This document shows positions 1 to 9,015 of a DNA stretch of 64,000 nt, in pieces. The stretch comes from Sphingomonas phyllosphaerae 5.2 (GTDB lineage Bacteria > Pseudomonadota > Alphaproteobacteria > Sphingomonadales > Sphingomonadaceae): positions 1,894,501 to 1,958,500 of the forward strand of contig NZ_ATTI01000001.1 in the NCBI RefSeq assembly GCF_000419605.1, in the 5' to 3' direction. Every line of letters begins with the position of its first letter. The stretch's first letter is position 1. The notes under the pieces were generated by a model. The model saw only the letters and a list, made by a program, of their open reading frames with translations, was not told where the DNA came from and ran no database searches. Position numbers and translations under genes: made by a program.

Positions 1-1
1 C

Positions 2-448
2 TTCGCCGCTCGCTCCGGCGCGACGGTGATCGACGATGCCGATCGCACCGAGGAAGACGCATTGTTCCACGCCTGGAACCGCGCGCAGGAGGAGCGGCGA
101 CCATTGCTGCTGATCGCGGCCGCCCTGCCGCCGACGTGGAACGTGGCGCTGCCGGATCTGCGCTCGCGCTTGTCGGCGAGCCCGTCGGCGGAGATCGGTG
201 CACCCGAGGACGTGCTGGTCGCAGCGCTGTACGAGCGTGGCTTCGCACGACGGCACCTCGATGCGCGCGCGGATCTGATCACCTGGCTGACCGCGCGAAC
301 CGAGCGGAGTCACGCCGCCGTCATGGAGACGATCGATAGGCTGGATCGTGCCGCACTTGCCGGGCGTCGTCGGCTGACGATCCCATTGGCGCGCGAGACG
401 CTGGAAGGCGCAAGGACGGCGAGCAATCGGAGCGAAGCCCCATCATGA
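2..448 (+). CDS. hdaA: HdaA-like DnaA-family regulatory protein (5' end outside window)
   Basis: Open from the window edge to the TGA at 446-448; the visible residues begin FAARSGATVIDDAD, so the start lies upstream. The piece matches the C-terminal part of DnaA-related Hda/HdaA ATPases: VIDDAD resembles the Walker B strand, followed by the PPTWNVALPDLRSRL stretch, the LYERGFARRHLD lid region and the RRLTIPLARETL end. The family works with the DNA sliding clamp to stimulate ATP hydrolysis by DnaA and prevent re-initiation of replication. Its stop overlaps the ppk1 start by ATGA, so the two genes are translationally coupled. The identity rests on these motifs only, as the clamp-binding N-terminus is not visible. 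Confidence 0.75.
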   Translation, partial: FAARSGATVIDDADRTEEDALFHAWNRAQEERRPLLLIAAALPPTWNVALPDLRSRLSASPSAEIGAPEDVLVAALYERGFARRHLDARADLITWLTARTERSHAAVMETIDRLDRAALAGRRRLTIPLARETLEGARTASNRSEAPS

Positions 449-2625
449 CACGACCCGCCAGTATCGCGCGCAAGGATGCGGAGATGCCGCTGGACGATCC
501 GTTCGTCGAACGCGACGGCCGACGCTATTTCAACCGCGAACTGTCATGGCTGGCCTTCAACCGCCGGGTGCTGGAGGAAGCCTGCAATGCCGCGCACCCG
601 TTGCTGGAAAGGCTAAGGTTTCTAGCCATTTCAGGCGCGAACCTCGATGAGTTTTTCATGGTCCGCGTTGCCGGGTTGAAGGGCCAGCAGCTTCAGGATG
701 TCGAGGCTCGCTCGGCCGACGGGCTGACGCCTGGGCAGCAACTCGCCGCGATCGTGGAGCAGGCCGATGCGTTGATGGCGACCCAGCAGGCGGTGTGGCG
801 CGACATCCGCCGTGACCTGAGCGAGGCGGGCATTTCCGTGCTGGGCAGCCATTCGCTGGACGCGCTGAATGCCGAGCAGCGGGCGTGGCTGGACACCTAT
901 TTCCAGGAGCAACTGTTCCCGGTCATCACCCCGCAGGCGCTCGATCCGGCCCATCCGTTCCCGTTCATGCCCAACCGCGGCATGGCGGTGATGTTCGACC
1001 TGATGCGTCGTTCGGACAAGGAGCCGATCCGCGAACTGGTGATGTTGCCCGCGGCGATGCCGCGCTTCGTGCGGTTGCCCGGCGGCGAACATGCTTTGTA
1101 CGTGGCGATCGAATCGATCCTCAAGCGCTTCGCACCGATGCTTTTCCCGGGATATGAAGTGCTGGGCGCCGCGGAGTTCCGCGTGCTGCGCGACAGCGAC
1201 ATCGAGATCGAGGAAGAGGCCGAGGACCTCGTCCGCTACTTTGCGAACGCGATCAAGCGGCGCCGCCGCGGACGCGTCATCCGGCTCGAGCTGGAAACCA
1301 ACATGCCCGACGTGCTGGGTGCGTCACTGCGCGAGGAACTCGGCAGCGCCGACGCGATCGTTACGGAAACCGGGTCGTTCCTCGGCATCGGCGACCTGTC
1401 GCTGATCGCGGACGAGGATCGTCCCGACCTGAAGTTCGTGCCGTTCACGCCACGCTTTCCGGAACGAATTCGCGAGTTTGGGGGCGATTGCTTCGCAGCG
1501 ATCCGAAGCAAGGACATCGTCGTTCACCACCCGTACGAGACATTCGACGTGGTGCTGGCGTTTCTCAAGCAGGCAGCGAACGACCCCGACGTCGTTGCCA
1601 TCAAGCAGACCTTGTATCGCGCCGGCAAACAATCGGCCGTCATCAGCGCGTTGATCGCGGCGGCAGAGGCCGGCAAGTCCGTCACCGCCGTCGTCGAACT
1701 GAAGGCGCGGTTCGACGAGGAGCAGAACCTGCACTGGGCGAGCGCGCTGGAGCGCGCCGGGGTGCAGGTCGTATATGGCTTCATCGACTGGAAGACGCAC
1801 GCCAAGGTGGCGATGGTCGTGCGGCGCGAGAACGGAAAGTTCCGGACATATTGCCACTTCGGCACTGGCAATTATCATCCGGTCACGGCTAAAATATATA
1901 CTGATCTCAGCTTCTTCACGGCCGATCCTCGCATCGGACGTGATGCGGCGCGAATGTTCAACTACATCACCGGCTATGTCGAGCCGGCGGGTCTGGAGAA
2001 GGTCGTGCTGAGCCCGCGTGCGCTTCGCGAGCGGTTGATGGCCTGCATCGATGCCGAGATCGAACATGCGCGCGCCGGCCGGTCCGGATCGATCTGGGCG
2101 AAGATGAATTCGCTGGTCGACCCGACGATCATCGAGAAATTGTACGAGGCGAGTTGCGCGGGGGTGGAGATCGATCTGATCGTGCGGGGAATCTGCTGCT
2201 TGCGGCCGAAGGTGCCCGGCATGTCCGAGAATATTCGCGTAAAGTCGGTCGTGGGTCGCTTCCTCGAGCATAGCCGGATCGCGGCCTTCGGGAACGGTGC
2301 CGCGCTGCCGAATGACGGCGCGGTCGTCTACATCTCGTCTGCAGACTGGATGCCGCGAAACTTCGACCGGCGCGTGGAATATCTACTGCCGCTGGAGAAT
2401 GAGACGGTGCACGATCAGGTGCTTGACCAGGTGATGGTCGCGAACCTGATCGACAACGAGCAAAGCTGGGAGCTGGAGGCGGATGGCAGCTACGTTCGCG
2501 ACACACCGGGAGAGAAGCCGTTCAATCTCCACCGTTATTTCATGGTCAATCCGTCATTGTCCGGGCGCGGCGCAGCGCTGGACGGTGACGAGGTGCCGGT
2601 GCTGTCGCTGAGGCGCAAGCGTTGA
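445..2625 (+). CDS. ppk1: polyphosphate kinase 1
   Basis: 726 residues, full length for PPK1, which reversibly transfers the terminal phosphate of ATP to polyphosphate. The N-domain opens with YFNRELSWLAFNRRVLEEA. The two phospholipase-D-like catalytic blocks carry the expected histidines: THAKVAMVV near residue 451 followed by FGTGNYHPVTAKIYTD, and EHSRIAAFGNG near residue 608. The start ATG overlaps the upstream stop (ATGA) and the stop overlaps the next gene's TTG start (TTGA), giving a tight hdaA-ppk1-ppx unit. Pairing a polyphosphate-making with a polyphosphate-degrading enzyme is common in proteobacteria. Confidence 0.96.
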   Translation: MTRPASIARKDAEMPLDDPFVERDGRRYFNRELSWLAFNRRVLEEACNAAHPLLERLRFLAISGANLDEFFMVRVAGLKGQQLQDVEARSADGLTPGQQLAAIVEQADALMATQQAVWRDIRRDLSEAGISVLGSHSLDALNAEQRAWLDTYFQEQLFPVITPQALDPAHPFPFMPNRGMAVMFDLMRRSDKEPIRELVMLPAAMPRFVRLPGGEHALYVAIESILKRFAPMLFPGYEVLGAAEFRVLRDSDIEIEEEAEDLVRYFANAIKRRRRGRVIRLELETNMPDVLGASLREELGSADAIVTETGSFLGIGDLSLIADEDRPDLKFVPFTPRFPERIREFGGDCFAAIRSKDIVVHHPYETFDVVLAFLKQAANDPDVVAIKQTLYRAGKQSAVISALIAAAEAGKSVTAVVELKARFDEEQNLHWASALERAGVQVVYGFIDWKTHAKVAMVVRRENGKFRTYCHFGTGNYHPVTAKIYTDLSFFTADPRIGRDAARMFNYITGYVEPAGLEKVVLSPRALRERLMACIDAEIEHARAGRSGSIWAKMNSLVDPTIIEKLYEASCAGVEIDLIVRGICCLRPKVPGMSENIRVKSVVGRFLEHSRIAAFGNGAALPNDGAVVYISSADWMPRNFDRRVEYLLPLENETVHDQVLDQVMVANLIDNEQSWELEADGSYVRDTPGEKPFNLHRYFMVNPSLSGRGAALDGDEVPVLSLRRKR

Positions 2626-4103
2626 GGTGGCCCACGCGCGGCAGCGAGCCGCCCGTCGAGGAGCCGCGCGCCGCGATCATCGACATCGGATCGAACTCGA
2701 TCCGGCTGGTCGTCTACCAGGGGCCGCCGCGGTTGCCCGCGATCCTCTTCAACGAGAAGGTGCTGGCGGGGCTGGGACGTAGCCTGGCGCAGTCCGGCAC
2801 GATCGATGAGCAGGCGATGGCACTGGCCGCCACGGCGCTGAGGCGGTTCGCGGCACTGGCGCGCGAGATGGAGGTGACGACGTTGCGCACGGTCGCAACC
2901 GCGGCGGTGCGCGATGCCAGCAATGGCGCCGCATTGATCGCCGTGGCGGAGGCGGCCGGGCTGAAAGTCGAGATACTGCCAGGCGAGAAAGAAGCCGAGG
3001 CAGCCGGTTATGGCGTGCTGTCAGGCATCCCCGACGCGGACGGGATCGTCGGCGATCTGGGCGGCGGTAGCCTTGAACTGGTGCGAGTTAAGCGCGGTAA
3101 GTTGTTGAATCGGGCTTCCTTCCCGCTAGGGGTGCTGCGGATTGCGGCGTTGCGCGAGAAGGGGCGGCTGGATCGGCAAGTGCGGCTGCTGCTGGCTGAA
3201 AGCGACTGGTTGGGGGCGGGGAAAGGCGTGCCGTTCTATTTGGTTGGGGGATCGTGGCGGGCGCTGGCGCGGCTCGACATGGAAGCGACCCGCTATCCAC
3301 TGCCGGTAATCCATCAATATGCGATGTCGCCGGAAACGGTCGTGCGATTGCGGCGGACGCTGGCGCAGGTCGGGCGCGCGCGATTGAAGGGCGTTCCAGG
3401 TCTATCGTCTGGTCGCATCCCGACGCTGTCGGATGCGACTGCATTATTATCCGCGCTGCTCAAGCATTTGCGTAGCAGCGGGACGATCGTCTCCGCATAT
3501 GGGCTACGTGAGGGATTGCTGTACGAGCAGCTGAATGCCGAGCAGCGTGCGGCGGACCCGCTGATCGTCGCGACCCGCGACGAGGGGCGGCGGAGCGGGC
3601 GCTTTCCCGAACATGGCGACTTGCTCGACCATTGGATCGCGCCGCTGTTCGCGGACGATCGTGCGGCGGACGCACGCTTGCGGATTGCTGCCTGTCAGCT
3701 GGCGGATGTCGGCTGGCGCGCGAACCCGGACTTTCGCGCGGAGCGTGGCGTGGAAATCGCCTTGCATGGCAATTGGGTAGCAATCGATGCGCGCGGGCGA
3801 GCGATGCTGGCGCAAGCATTGTGGACCGCGCTGGGCGGAGCGACGACAAGCCCCGAGCCGCTGTCCGCACTGGCGAACGAGGCGGCGTTGCGGCGGGCGG
3901 TGCAATGGGGGCTGGCGATGCGGCTGGGGCAGCGGCTGAGCGGCGGACTCGCGGCACCGCTGACGCGGTCGTCGGTGGCGGTCGAGAACGGGGCGGTGCG
4001 GATGGCGCTAAAGCCCAAGGATACCCCGCTTTATGGCGAGGCGGTGCAGAAGCGGCACCGGGCGCTGGCGGTGGCGATGGGGCTGCAGGCGGTCGTCGCC
4101 TAG
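2622..4103 (+). CDS. ppx: exopolyphosphatase (Ppx/GppA family)
   Basis: 493 residues from a TTG start that overlaps the ppk1 stop by four bases. No better in-frame start precedes the conserved N-terminal ATPase-fold motif AAIIDIGSNSIRLVVYQGP. The second signature, IVGDLGGGSLELV, lies near residue 145. Family members release terminal phosphate from polyphosphate, and some also hydrolyse pppGpp. The C-terminal half carries the helical extension typical of longer Ppx proteins. The order ppk1-ppx supports exopolyphosphatase over GppA. The non-ATG start with overlap suggests its level is tied to ppk1 translation. Confidence 0.93.
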   Translation: MRWPTRGSEPPVEEPRAAIIDIGSNSIRLVVYQGPPRLPAILFNEKVLAGLGRSLAQSGTIDEQAMALAATALRRFAALAREMEVTTLRTVATAAVRDASNGAALIAVAEAAGLKVEILPGEKEAEAAGYGVLSGIPDADGIVGDLGGGSLELVRVKRGKLLNRASFPLGVLRIAALREKGRLDRQVRLLLAESDWLGAGKGVPFYLVGGSWRALARLDMEATRYPLPVIHQYAMSPETVVRLRRTLAQVGRARLKGVPGLSSGRIPTLSDATALLSALLKHLRSSGTIVSAYGLREGLLYEQLNAEQRAADPLIVATRDEGRRSGRFPEHGDLLDHWIAPLFADDRAADARLRIAACQLADVGWRANPDFRAERGVEIALHGNWVAIDARGRAMLAQALWTALGGATTSPEPLSALANEAALRRAVQWGLAMRLGQRLSGGLAAPLTRSSVAVENGAVRMALKPKDTPLYGEAVQKRHRALAVAMGLQAVVA

Positions 4104-4217
4104 GAGCTTACCCGGTATCGCGCGGGAACGGCGCAGCGCATGATGGTGCACGAAACATGACCGAATGCTCATGTCGTGGACACGCGGTGGCGACCCGGTG
4201 CCGGGCAGAAGCGCGAT

Positions 4218-4601
4218 ATGAGCCCGCCGGTGCCACGTATTGCGACAAACGACCACGATACGGAGCGCACGCGGCGGCGTAGCGCGCTGGACGAGCGCAT
4301 CTGCCGGCTGATCTGCCCGATCGCGGCGGCGATGGTAGGGGTGTGCCTGACCGGGATCGGATTGCTGCGCGTGGGGATCGCGTGGGGGCGACGCGCCAGT
4401 TTCGCCGACGACCTGCTGGCAATCGACTCGCTGCTGTTCCTGATCGCGATGCTGGCGTCATACCTCGCGGTCCGAACGCCGGACACGCGCCGCAGCGCCT
4501 ATCTGCACCGGCTGGAGCAGGTGGCGGATGCGACCTTCATCCTGGCCATGCTGCTGCTGACCGCCGCCTGTTTCGTCATCACCTATGTCGTGAGTGCGTG
4601 A
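4218..4601 (+). CDS. small membrane protein of unknown function (3 predicted TM helices)
   Basis: 127 residues if started at ATG 4218; an in-frame GTG at 4176 would add 14 unremarkable residues. After a basic, arginine-rich N-terminus there are three hydrophobic stretches: PIAAAMVGVCLTGIGLLRV, DSLLFLIAMLASYLAV and ADATFILAMLLLTAACFVITYVV. I recognise no family. It ends two bases before the VirJ-like gene, so it probably belongs to the same transcript as the lipid-modifying genes downstream. Function unknown. Confidence 0.7.
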   Translation: MSPPVPRIATNDHDTERTRRRSALDERICRLICPIAAAMVGVCLTGIGLLRVGIAWGRRASFADDLLAIDSLLFLIAMLASYLAVRTPDTRRSAYLHRLEQVADATFILAMLLLTAACFVITYVVSA

Positions 4602-4603
4602 CC

Positions 4604-5329
4604 ATGTCGGACCTTCACCACGCGCACACGCCGCGCAACCCGCTCGCGATCGTGCTCGGCATCGCCGCGGCGCTGGCGTTGATCGTCATCGGCTTCGTCG
4701 GTTTTCTCGGCTATTTCGGAGGACCGGTCTACCGGGACTATCCGGTTGCGGGCCCGGCGACGAGGGTGGTGTACCTGTCCGGCGACTTCGGGACCAACGC
4801 CGGGATGGCGCCCGCGCTGATCGCCGACCTCAACGCGCACGGTTTCCCGGTGCTGGCCGTCAATTCGCTGGCGGCGTTCGGGACGCGGCGCGCGCCGGAA
4901 CGCGTCGACGCGATGATCGCCGACACCGTACGCCGCGGCGTGCGAATGGCAGGCGGGCGCGCGATCGTGCTGATCGGGCAATCGTTCGGCGCCGACATGC
5001 TGCAATATGGCATCGCGCACCTGCCCGCGGCGTTGCAGCCGAAGGTGGCGGGCGTGGTGCTGCTGGTGCCGGGCAGTACCTTGCTGTTCAAGGCGAGCCC
5101 GGGCGGGGTGCTGGACGGCGCGCCCGACGCGCCGGCCGCACCGAGCGCGCGGCGGATCGACTGGGTACCGCTGACCTGTATTCAGGGAGCGGGCGAGACG
5201 CACAGCCTGTGCCCCCTGCTTTCGGGTGCGAACGTACGACGCGTGGCGCTGCCGGGCGGGCATTTTCTCGAGTATGACGTGCCGACGATCGCACGGACGC
5301 TGCGCAGCGCGATCGCGCGCCGTCGCTGA
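4604..5329 (+). CDS. virJ: VirJ/AcvB-family hydrolase (short form)
   Basis: 241 residues with one N-terminal membrane anchor (about residues 15-36), then an alpha/beta-hydrolase domain exported to the periplasm. The strand VVYLSGDFG, the nucleophile elbow GQSFGADM near residue 125 and the histidine in LPGGHFLEYD near residue 222 fit the VirJ/AcvB family. In Agrobacterium, AcvB hydrolyses lysyl-phosphatidylglycerol and is coded beside the synthase LpiA. Here the MprF/LpiA homologue lies two genes downstream, which supports the same activity. The length matches VirJ and the C-terminal half of AcvB. Start chosen at ATG 4604, two bases after the preceding stop. Confidence 0.82.
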   Translation: MSDLHHAHTPRNPLAIVLGIAAALALIVIGFVGFLGYFGGPVYRDYPVAGPATRVVYLSGDFGTNAGMAPALIADLNAHGFPVLAVNSLAAFGTRRAPERVDAMIADTVRRGVRMAGGRAIVLIGQSFGADMLQYGIAHLPAALQPKVAGVVLLVPGSTLLFKASPGGVLDGAPDAPAAPSARRIDWVPLTCIQGAGETHSLCPLLSGANVRRVALPGGHFLEYDVPTIARTLRSAIARRR

Positions 5330-5416
5330 GCCGTCATCTTCATTACGGATAGTTCAGCCGGCGTCGAGCTGCCGGCAACCCGTCGGCGGTCATGGTTGCC
5401 GGATCACAGGGGAGCG

Positions 5417-5881
5417 ATGATGTTCAGATTACGCGTTGCCGCGATCGCCGCGGCCTGGATGCTGGCCGCGGCGACCGCGCCCGCCGCAGCGCAACCGGAG
5501 GCCCCGGCCCAGCCGCAGGCGACGCCCACCAACCCGATCTACGGCATGTGGATCAACCCGTACCGCAGCGTGGCGGTGCGCACCGGCCCGTGCGGTGAGC
5601 GGCTGTGCGGATGGATCGTGTGGGCGAACCAGGAGGCGCAGAACGATGCGCGCGACGGGGGCACGCCGAAGCTGATCGGCACCGCGTTGCTGGAGAATTA
5701 TCGCAACGACAAGCCCCGGAGCTGGTCGGGCACGGTGTTCGTGCCCGACATGAACCGACGCTTCTATTCGATCATCCAGCAAGTCGCGCCCGACCAGATG
5801 AAGGTGAAGGGCTGCATCCTCGGCGGACTGCTGTGCAAGTCGCAGGTGTGGCACAAGATTGCGGAACTGCCCCATGCGTGA
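5417..5881 (+). CDS. DUF2147 family secreted protein
   Basis: 154 residues from ATG 5417, preceded by an AGGGGAG ribosome-binding site; a second ATG follows at once. A signal peptide (basic start, alanine-rich core, cleavage near AAAQP) is followed by an alanine/proline linker and a DUF2147 domain: IYGMWINPYRSVAVRTGPCG, LCGWIVWA, then WSGTVFVPDMNRRFYS and a KGCILGGLLCKSQVW end with paired cysteines. DUF2147 proteins are small periplasmic beta-rich proteins of undefined biochemical role. Its end overlaps the mprF start by eight bases, so the two are co-translated. Confidence 0.85.
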   Translation: MMFRLRVAAIAAAWMLAAATAPAAAQPEAPAQPQATPTNPIYGMWINPYRSVAVRTGPCGERLCGWIVWANQEAQNDARDGGTPKLIGTALLENYRNDKPRSWSGTVFVPDMNRRFYSIIQQVAPDQMKVKGCILGGLLCKSQVWHKIAELPHA

Positions 5882-8447
5882 GTGGCACGCGCGGCTGACG
5901 CGGCATCGCACTGCGTTGTCGCTGGCCGCGATGCTGGTGCTGATCGCGATCGGTTTTGCGGCAATGCAACAACTGACGCGCGAGATGCACTTCGCGGAGG
6001 TTCGCGGCGCGCTGCACGCATTATCGGCGTGGCAGGTCGTGCTGTCGATCGGGTTCACGGCGCTGAGCTATCTTACGCTGACGGGTTATGACGTGTTGGC
6101 GTTGCGCATCATCGGGCGTCCGCTGCCGTGGCGGATCGCGGCGCTGGGTTCGTTCACCAGCTATACGCTAAGTCACAATCTCGGGCTGTCGCTGCTGACC
6201 GGCGGATCGGCGCGCTATCGCATCTATACCGCCGCCGGGCTGGACGGGCCGGACGTCGCGCGCGTGATCGGGATCGCCAGCGCGACCTTCTGGAGCGGCG
6301 TGGTGACCGTCGCGTCGGTGGCGCTGCTGGCGCGTAGCGGGCCGATCGACCTTGCCGGGGTCACGATCCCGGCCGGGATTGCGCATGGCGTGGCGGCGGC
6401 GGTGCTGGTCGGCGTCGCGGCGATCGTCATGCTATGCGGCAACGCCGATGGTCCGATGCGCGTGTGGCGGATGAGCGTGCCGTTGCCGAGCGCCGGTCAG
6501 GCGCTGGCGCAGATCGGGCTGGCGGTGCTGGACACCGGCGCGGCGGCCGCGGCGCTGTTCGTGCTGGTGCAGGGCGCCGATCCGGCGCTGCTGCCGGCGT
6601 TCGTGCTCGCCTATGCGCTGGGGATCGTCGCGGCGGTGCTGGCGCACGTGCCAGGCGGGATCGGAGTGTTCGAGGCGGTGGTGCTGGCAGTGCTGCCCGG
6701 CGACCGCTCCGTCGCGTTCGCCGCACTGATCGCGTATCGCGTCATCTATTACCTGCTGCCGCTGGCGGTAGCGGTGGCGATCCTGGCGTGGCGCGAGGGG
6801 GTGCGGCGGCGGCACCTGCCGGGACACCCGCTACCGTCGCGGCTGCTGCGCGACGGGCGGGCGGTCGCCAACGGGATCGCGCCGCTGGCGTTGACCGCGG
6901 CGACGTTCATGGGCGGCGCGATGCTGCTGCTGTCGGGATCGCTGCCGTCGCTGCACGCGCGGATGGGCGTGCTGGCATCGATCGTGCCGCTGCCGTTCAT
7001 CGAGGCAAGCCATGTCGCGGCGAGCCTGGTCGGCACCGGGCTGCTGCTGCTTGCACCGGCGCTCTACCGTCGGCTGGACGGCGCGTTCGTCGCGACGCGC
7101 GCGCTGTTGCTGGCCGGGGCGGCCTTCTCACTCGCCAAGGGCATCGACTACGAAGAGGCGATCGCGTGCCTGACGCTGGCGGCGATGCTGCAATGGACGC
7201 GCGGCGCCTTCTACCGCCGCACCGCGTTGACGCAGGTACGCTGGTCGGTGGGATGGCTCTCCGCGGTGCTGGTGGTGCTGGCGGCGGCGGTGTGGATCGG
7301 GTTGTTCGCCTACCGCCACGTCCCGTACCAGGACGATCTGTGGTGGCATTTCGCGCTGAAGGGCGATGCGCCACGCTTCCTGCGTGGGACATTGGCGGCG
7401 ACCGCTGCGCTGATCGCCGCGATAGTGTGGCGGTGGATGTCGCCGCCGCGCAGCCTGCCGGAGATGGCAAGCGCCGATCCGGCCGCAGTCGCGCGCGTGC
7501 TCGAATTGGCCGACCGGACCGACGCGATGCTGGCGCGGACCGGCGACAAGCGCTTCCTGTTCGCCGCGTCGGGCGACGCGATGTTGATGTATCAGGTGCG
7601 CGGCGCGAGCTGGGTAGTGATGGGCGATCCGGTCGGCGAGCGCGACGAGTGGCCGGAGCTGCTGTGGCGGATCCGCGACCTGGCGGATCAGGCGCAGGGT
7701 CGGTTGCTGCTGTATCAAGTGACGGGACCGGTGCTGGAACTGGCGATCGGCATGGGGCTGCACGTCATCAAATATGGCGAGGAAGCGGTTATCGACCTGC
7801 CTGGGTTCACGCTGGACACGCCGCGATTGCGATCCGTGCGCAAGGCCGAGCGGGCGGCGGCGCGGCGCGGACTGTCGTTCCGGATCGTGCCCGCCGCGGC
7901 GGTGCCGGTGGTGCTGGACGAGTTGCAGGCGATCTCCGATGCGTGGATGGCGGCGAAGGGGCATGCCGAAAAGGGCTTCAGCCTCGGCCATTTCGGCCGC
8001 GATTACATGCAGCAGTCGGACGTCGCGCTGGTGATGGAGGGCGAGCGGATCGTCGCTTTCGCGAACCTGTGGCTGACCGCTAACCACGCGGAAGCGTCGG
8101 TCGATCTGATGCGGCATCACGACGACGCGCCGCACGGCACGATGGACTATCTGTTCGTCAACATCCTGCAATGGGCAAAGGAGCGCGGGTATCGGCGCTT
8201 CACGCTCGGTATCGCGCCATTATCGGGAATTTCGGGGCGGCGGCTGGCGCCGGCCTGGGCACGGGCGGCGGCGCTGGTCTTCAACCATGGCGAGCGACTG
8301 TACGGGTTTCGCGGGTTGCGCAGCTACAAGGAGAAGTTCGCGCCACGATGGGAGCCGCGCTACATCGCGGGGCCGAAAGGGATCGCGCTGATCAGTGCGT
8401 TGCGCGACCTGTCGCGGCTGATCGGGCACGCACCCGCCACGTCGTAG
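5874..8447 (+). CDS. mprF: bifunctional lysylphosphatidylglycerol flippase/synthetase MprF (LpiA-like)
   Basis: 857 residues from ATG 5874; a TTG five codons upstream is also in frame. The first 520 or so residues are a multi-helix flippase domain, with TM-rich blocks and the conserved SHNLGLSLLTGGSARYRIYTAAGL segment. The rest is the cytoplasmic DUF2156 aminoacyl-transferase domain, beginning near MLYQVRGASWVVMGDPVGER and ending KEKFAPRWEPRYIA. The family moves lysine from lysyl-tRNA to phosphatidylglycerol and flips the product outward, lowering membrane negative charge and giving tolerance to acid and cationic peptides. The VirJ/AcvB-like gene upstream probably reverses the reaction. Confidence 0.93.
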   Translation: MREWHARLTRHRTALSLAAMLVLIAIGFAAMQQLTREMHFAEVRGALHALSAWQVVLSIGFTALSYLTLTGYDVLALRIIGRPLPWRIAALGSFTSYTLSHNLGLSLLTGGSARYRIYTAAGLDGPDVARVIGIASATFWSGVVTVASVALLARSGPIDLAGVTIPAGIAHGVAAAVLVGVAAIVMLCGNADGPMRVWRMSVPLPSAGQALAQIGLAVLDTGAAAAALFVLVQGADPALLPAFVLAYALGIVAAVLAHVPGGIGVFEAVVLAVLPGDRSVAFAALIAYRVIYYLLPLAVAVAILAWREGVRRRHLPGHPLPSRLLRDGRAVANGIAPLALTAATFMGGAMLLLSGSLPSLHARMGVLASIVPLPFIEASHVAASLVGTGLLLLAPALYRRLDGAFVATRALLLAGAAFSLAKGIDYEEAIACLTLAAMLQWTRGAFYRRTALTQVRWSVGWLSAVLVVLAAAVWIGLFAYRHVPYQDDLWWHFALKGDAPRFLRGTLAATAALIAAIVWRWMSPPRSLPEMASADPAAVARVLELADRTDAMLARTGDKRFLFAASGDAMLMYQVRGASWVVMGDPVGERDEWPELLWRIRDLADQAQGRLLLYQVTGPVLELAIGMGLHVIKYGEEAVIDLPGFTLDTPRLRSVRKAERAAARRGLSFRIVPAAAVPVVLDELQAISDAWMAAKGHAEKGFSLGHFGRDYMQQSDVALVMEGERIVAFANLWLTANHAEASVDLMRHHDDAPHGTMDYLFVNILQWAKERGYRRFTLGIAPLSGISGRRLAPAWARAAALVFNHGERLYGFRGLRSYKEKFAPRWEPRYIAGPKGIALISALRDLSRLIGHAPATS

Positions 8448-8464
8448 CCGACGCGGCGGGTGCG
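8429..8464. terminator. stem-loop across the mprF stop codon, likely bidirectional terminator
   Basis: CGCACCCGCC at 8429-8438 pairs with GGCGGGTGCG at 8455-8464. An inner CGTCG/CGACG stem closes a four-base loop that is itself the TAG region of the mprF stop. There is no T-run, so it could be a weak intrinsic terminator or an mRNA-stabilising hairpin. It lies between mprF and the convergent SWIB gene. Confidence 0.55.
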
Positions 8465-8477
8465 CGACCCGTAAGGC

Positions 8478-8819
8478 TCAATCCTTCGGCTTGCTGAGGT
8501 GCGCGCTGAGGAACTTGTTCATCTCGAACATGCTGGCCGACTTCTTGCCGAAAATCTTCTCCAGCTTGTCGTCGGCATTGATCTGACGCCGGTCCTTGGC
8601 GTCCTGCAGATCATGCTTCTTGATGTATTCCCACACCTTGCTGACGACCTCGCTGCGCGGCAGATCGTCCTTGCCGACGATCTCGGCCAGATCGGCGGAC
8701 GGCGTGACCGGGGCGGTGATGCCGCCGCGTGCGCCGCTGGCGGGCTTGCCGGTCGCCTTGACCTTCTTCTCCGCAGCCTTGGTTTCGTCCTTGCCGCGCT
8801 TTTCCGCCGACTTTGCCAT
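8478..8819 (-). CDS. SWIB/MDM2 domain protein
   Basis: 113 residues. The first 45 are a lysine- and alanine-rich, probably disordered tail (MAKSAEKRGKDETKAAEKK) that could bind nucleic acid. The remainder is a SWIB fold: ADLAEIVGKDDLPRSEVVSKV, WEYIKKHDLQDAKDRRQINADD, then KLEKIFGKKSASMFEMNKFL. SWIB domains are best known from eukaryotic chromatin remodellers, and bacterial versions are short single-domain proteins. They may act in DNA condensation or topology, but this is not established here. It appears monocistronic and converges on mprF. Confidence 0.88.
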   Translation of the reverse strand: MAKSAEKRGKDETKAAEKKVKATGKPASGARGGITAPVTPSADLAEIVGKDDLPRSEVVSKVWEYIKKHDLQDAKDRRQINADDKLEKIFGKKSASMFEMNKFLSAHLSKPKD

Positions 8820-9015
8820 TTATATGCTCCTGTCCTGAACAATGGTCGAATGGCGCAACACGTGGGTGAAGCGCAAGTTCATCTTGCCTGTTATCGCGGG
8901 TTCTGCCCGCGCGCAGCCGGTAGCACAAGGCGGAACGTCGTCGACATGTCGCCTACATGCGTCGGCGTGTCGCCGTGCATGGCGTTGAAAGTCCACGCGC
9001 TGTGGTGCGTGCCGC

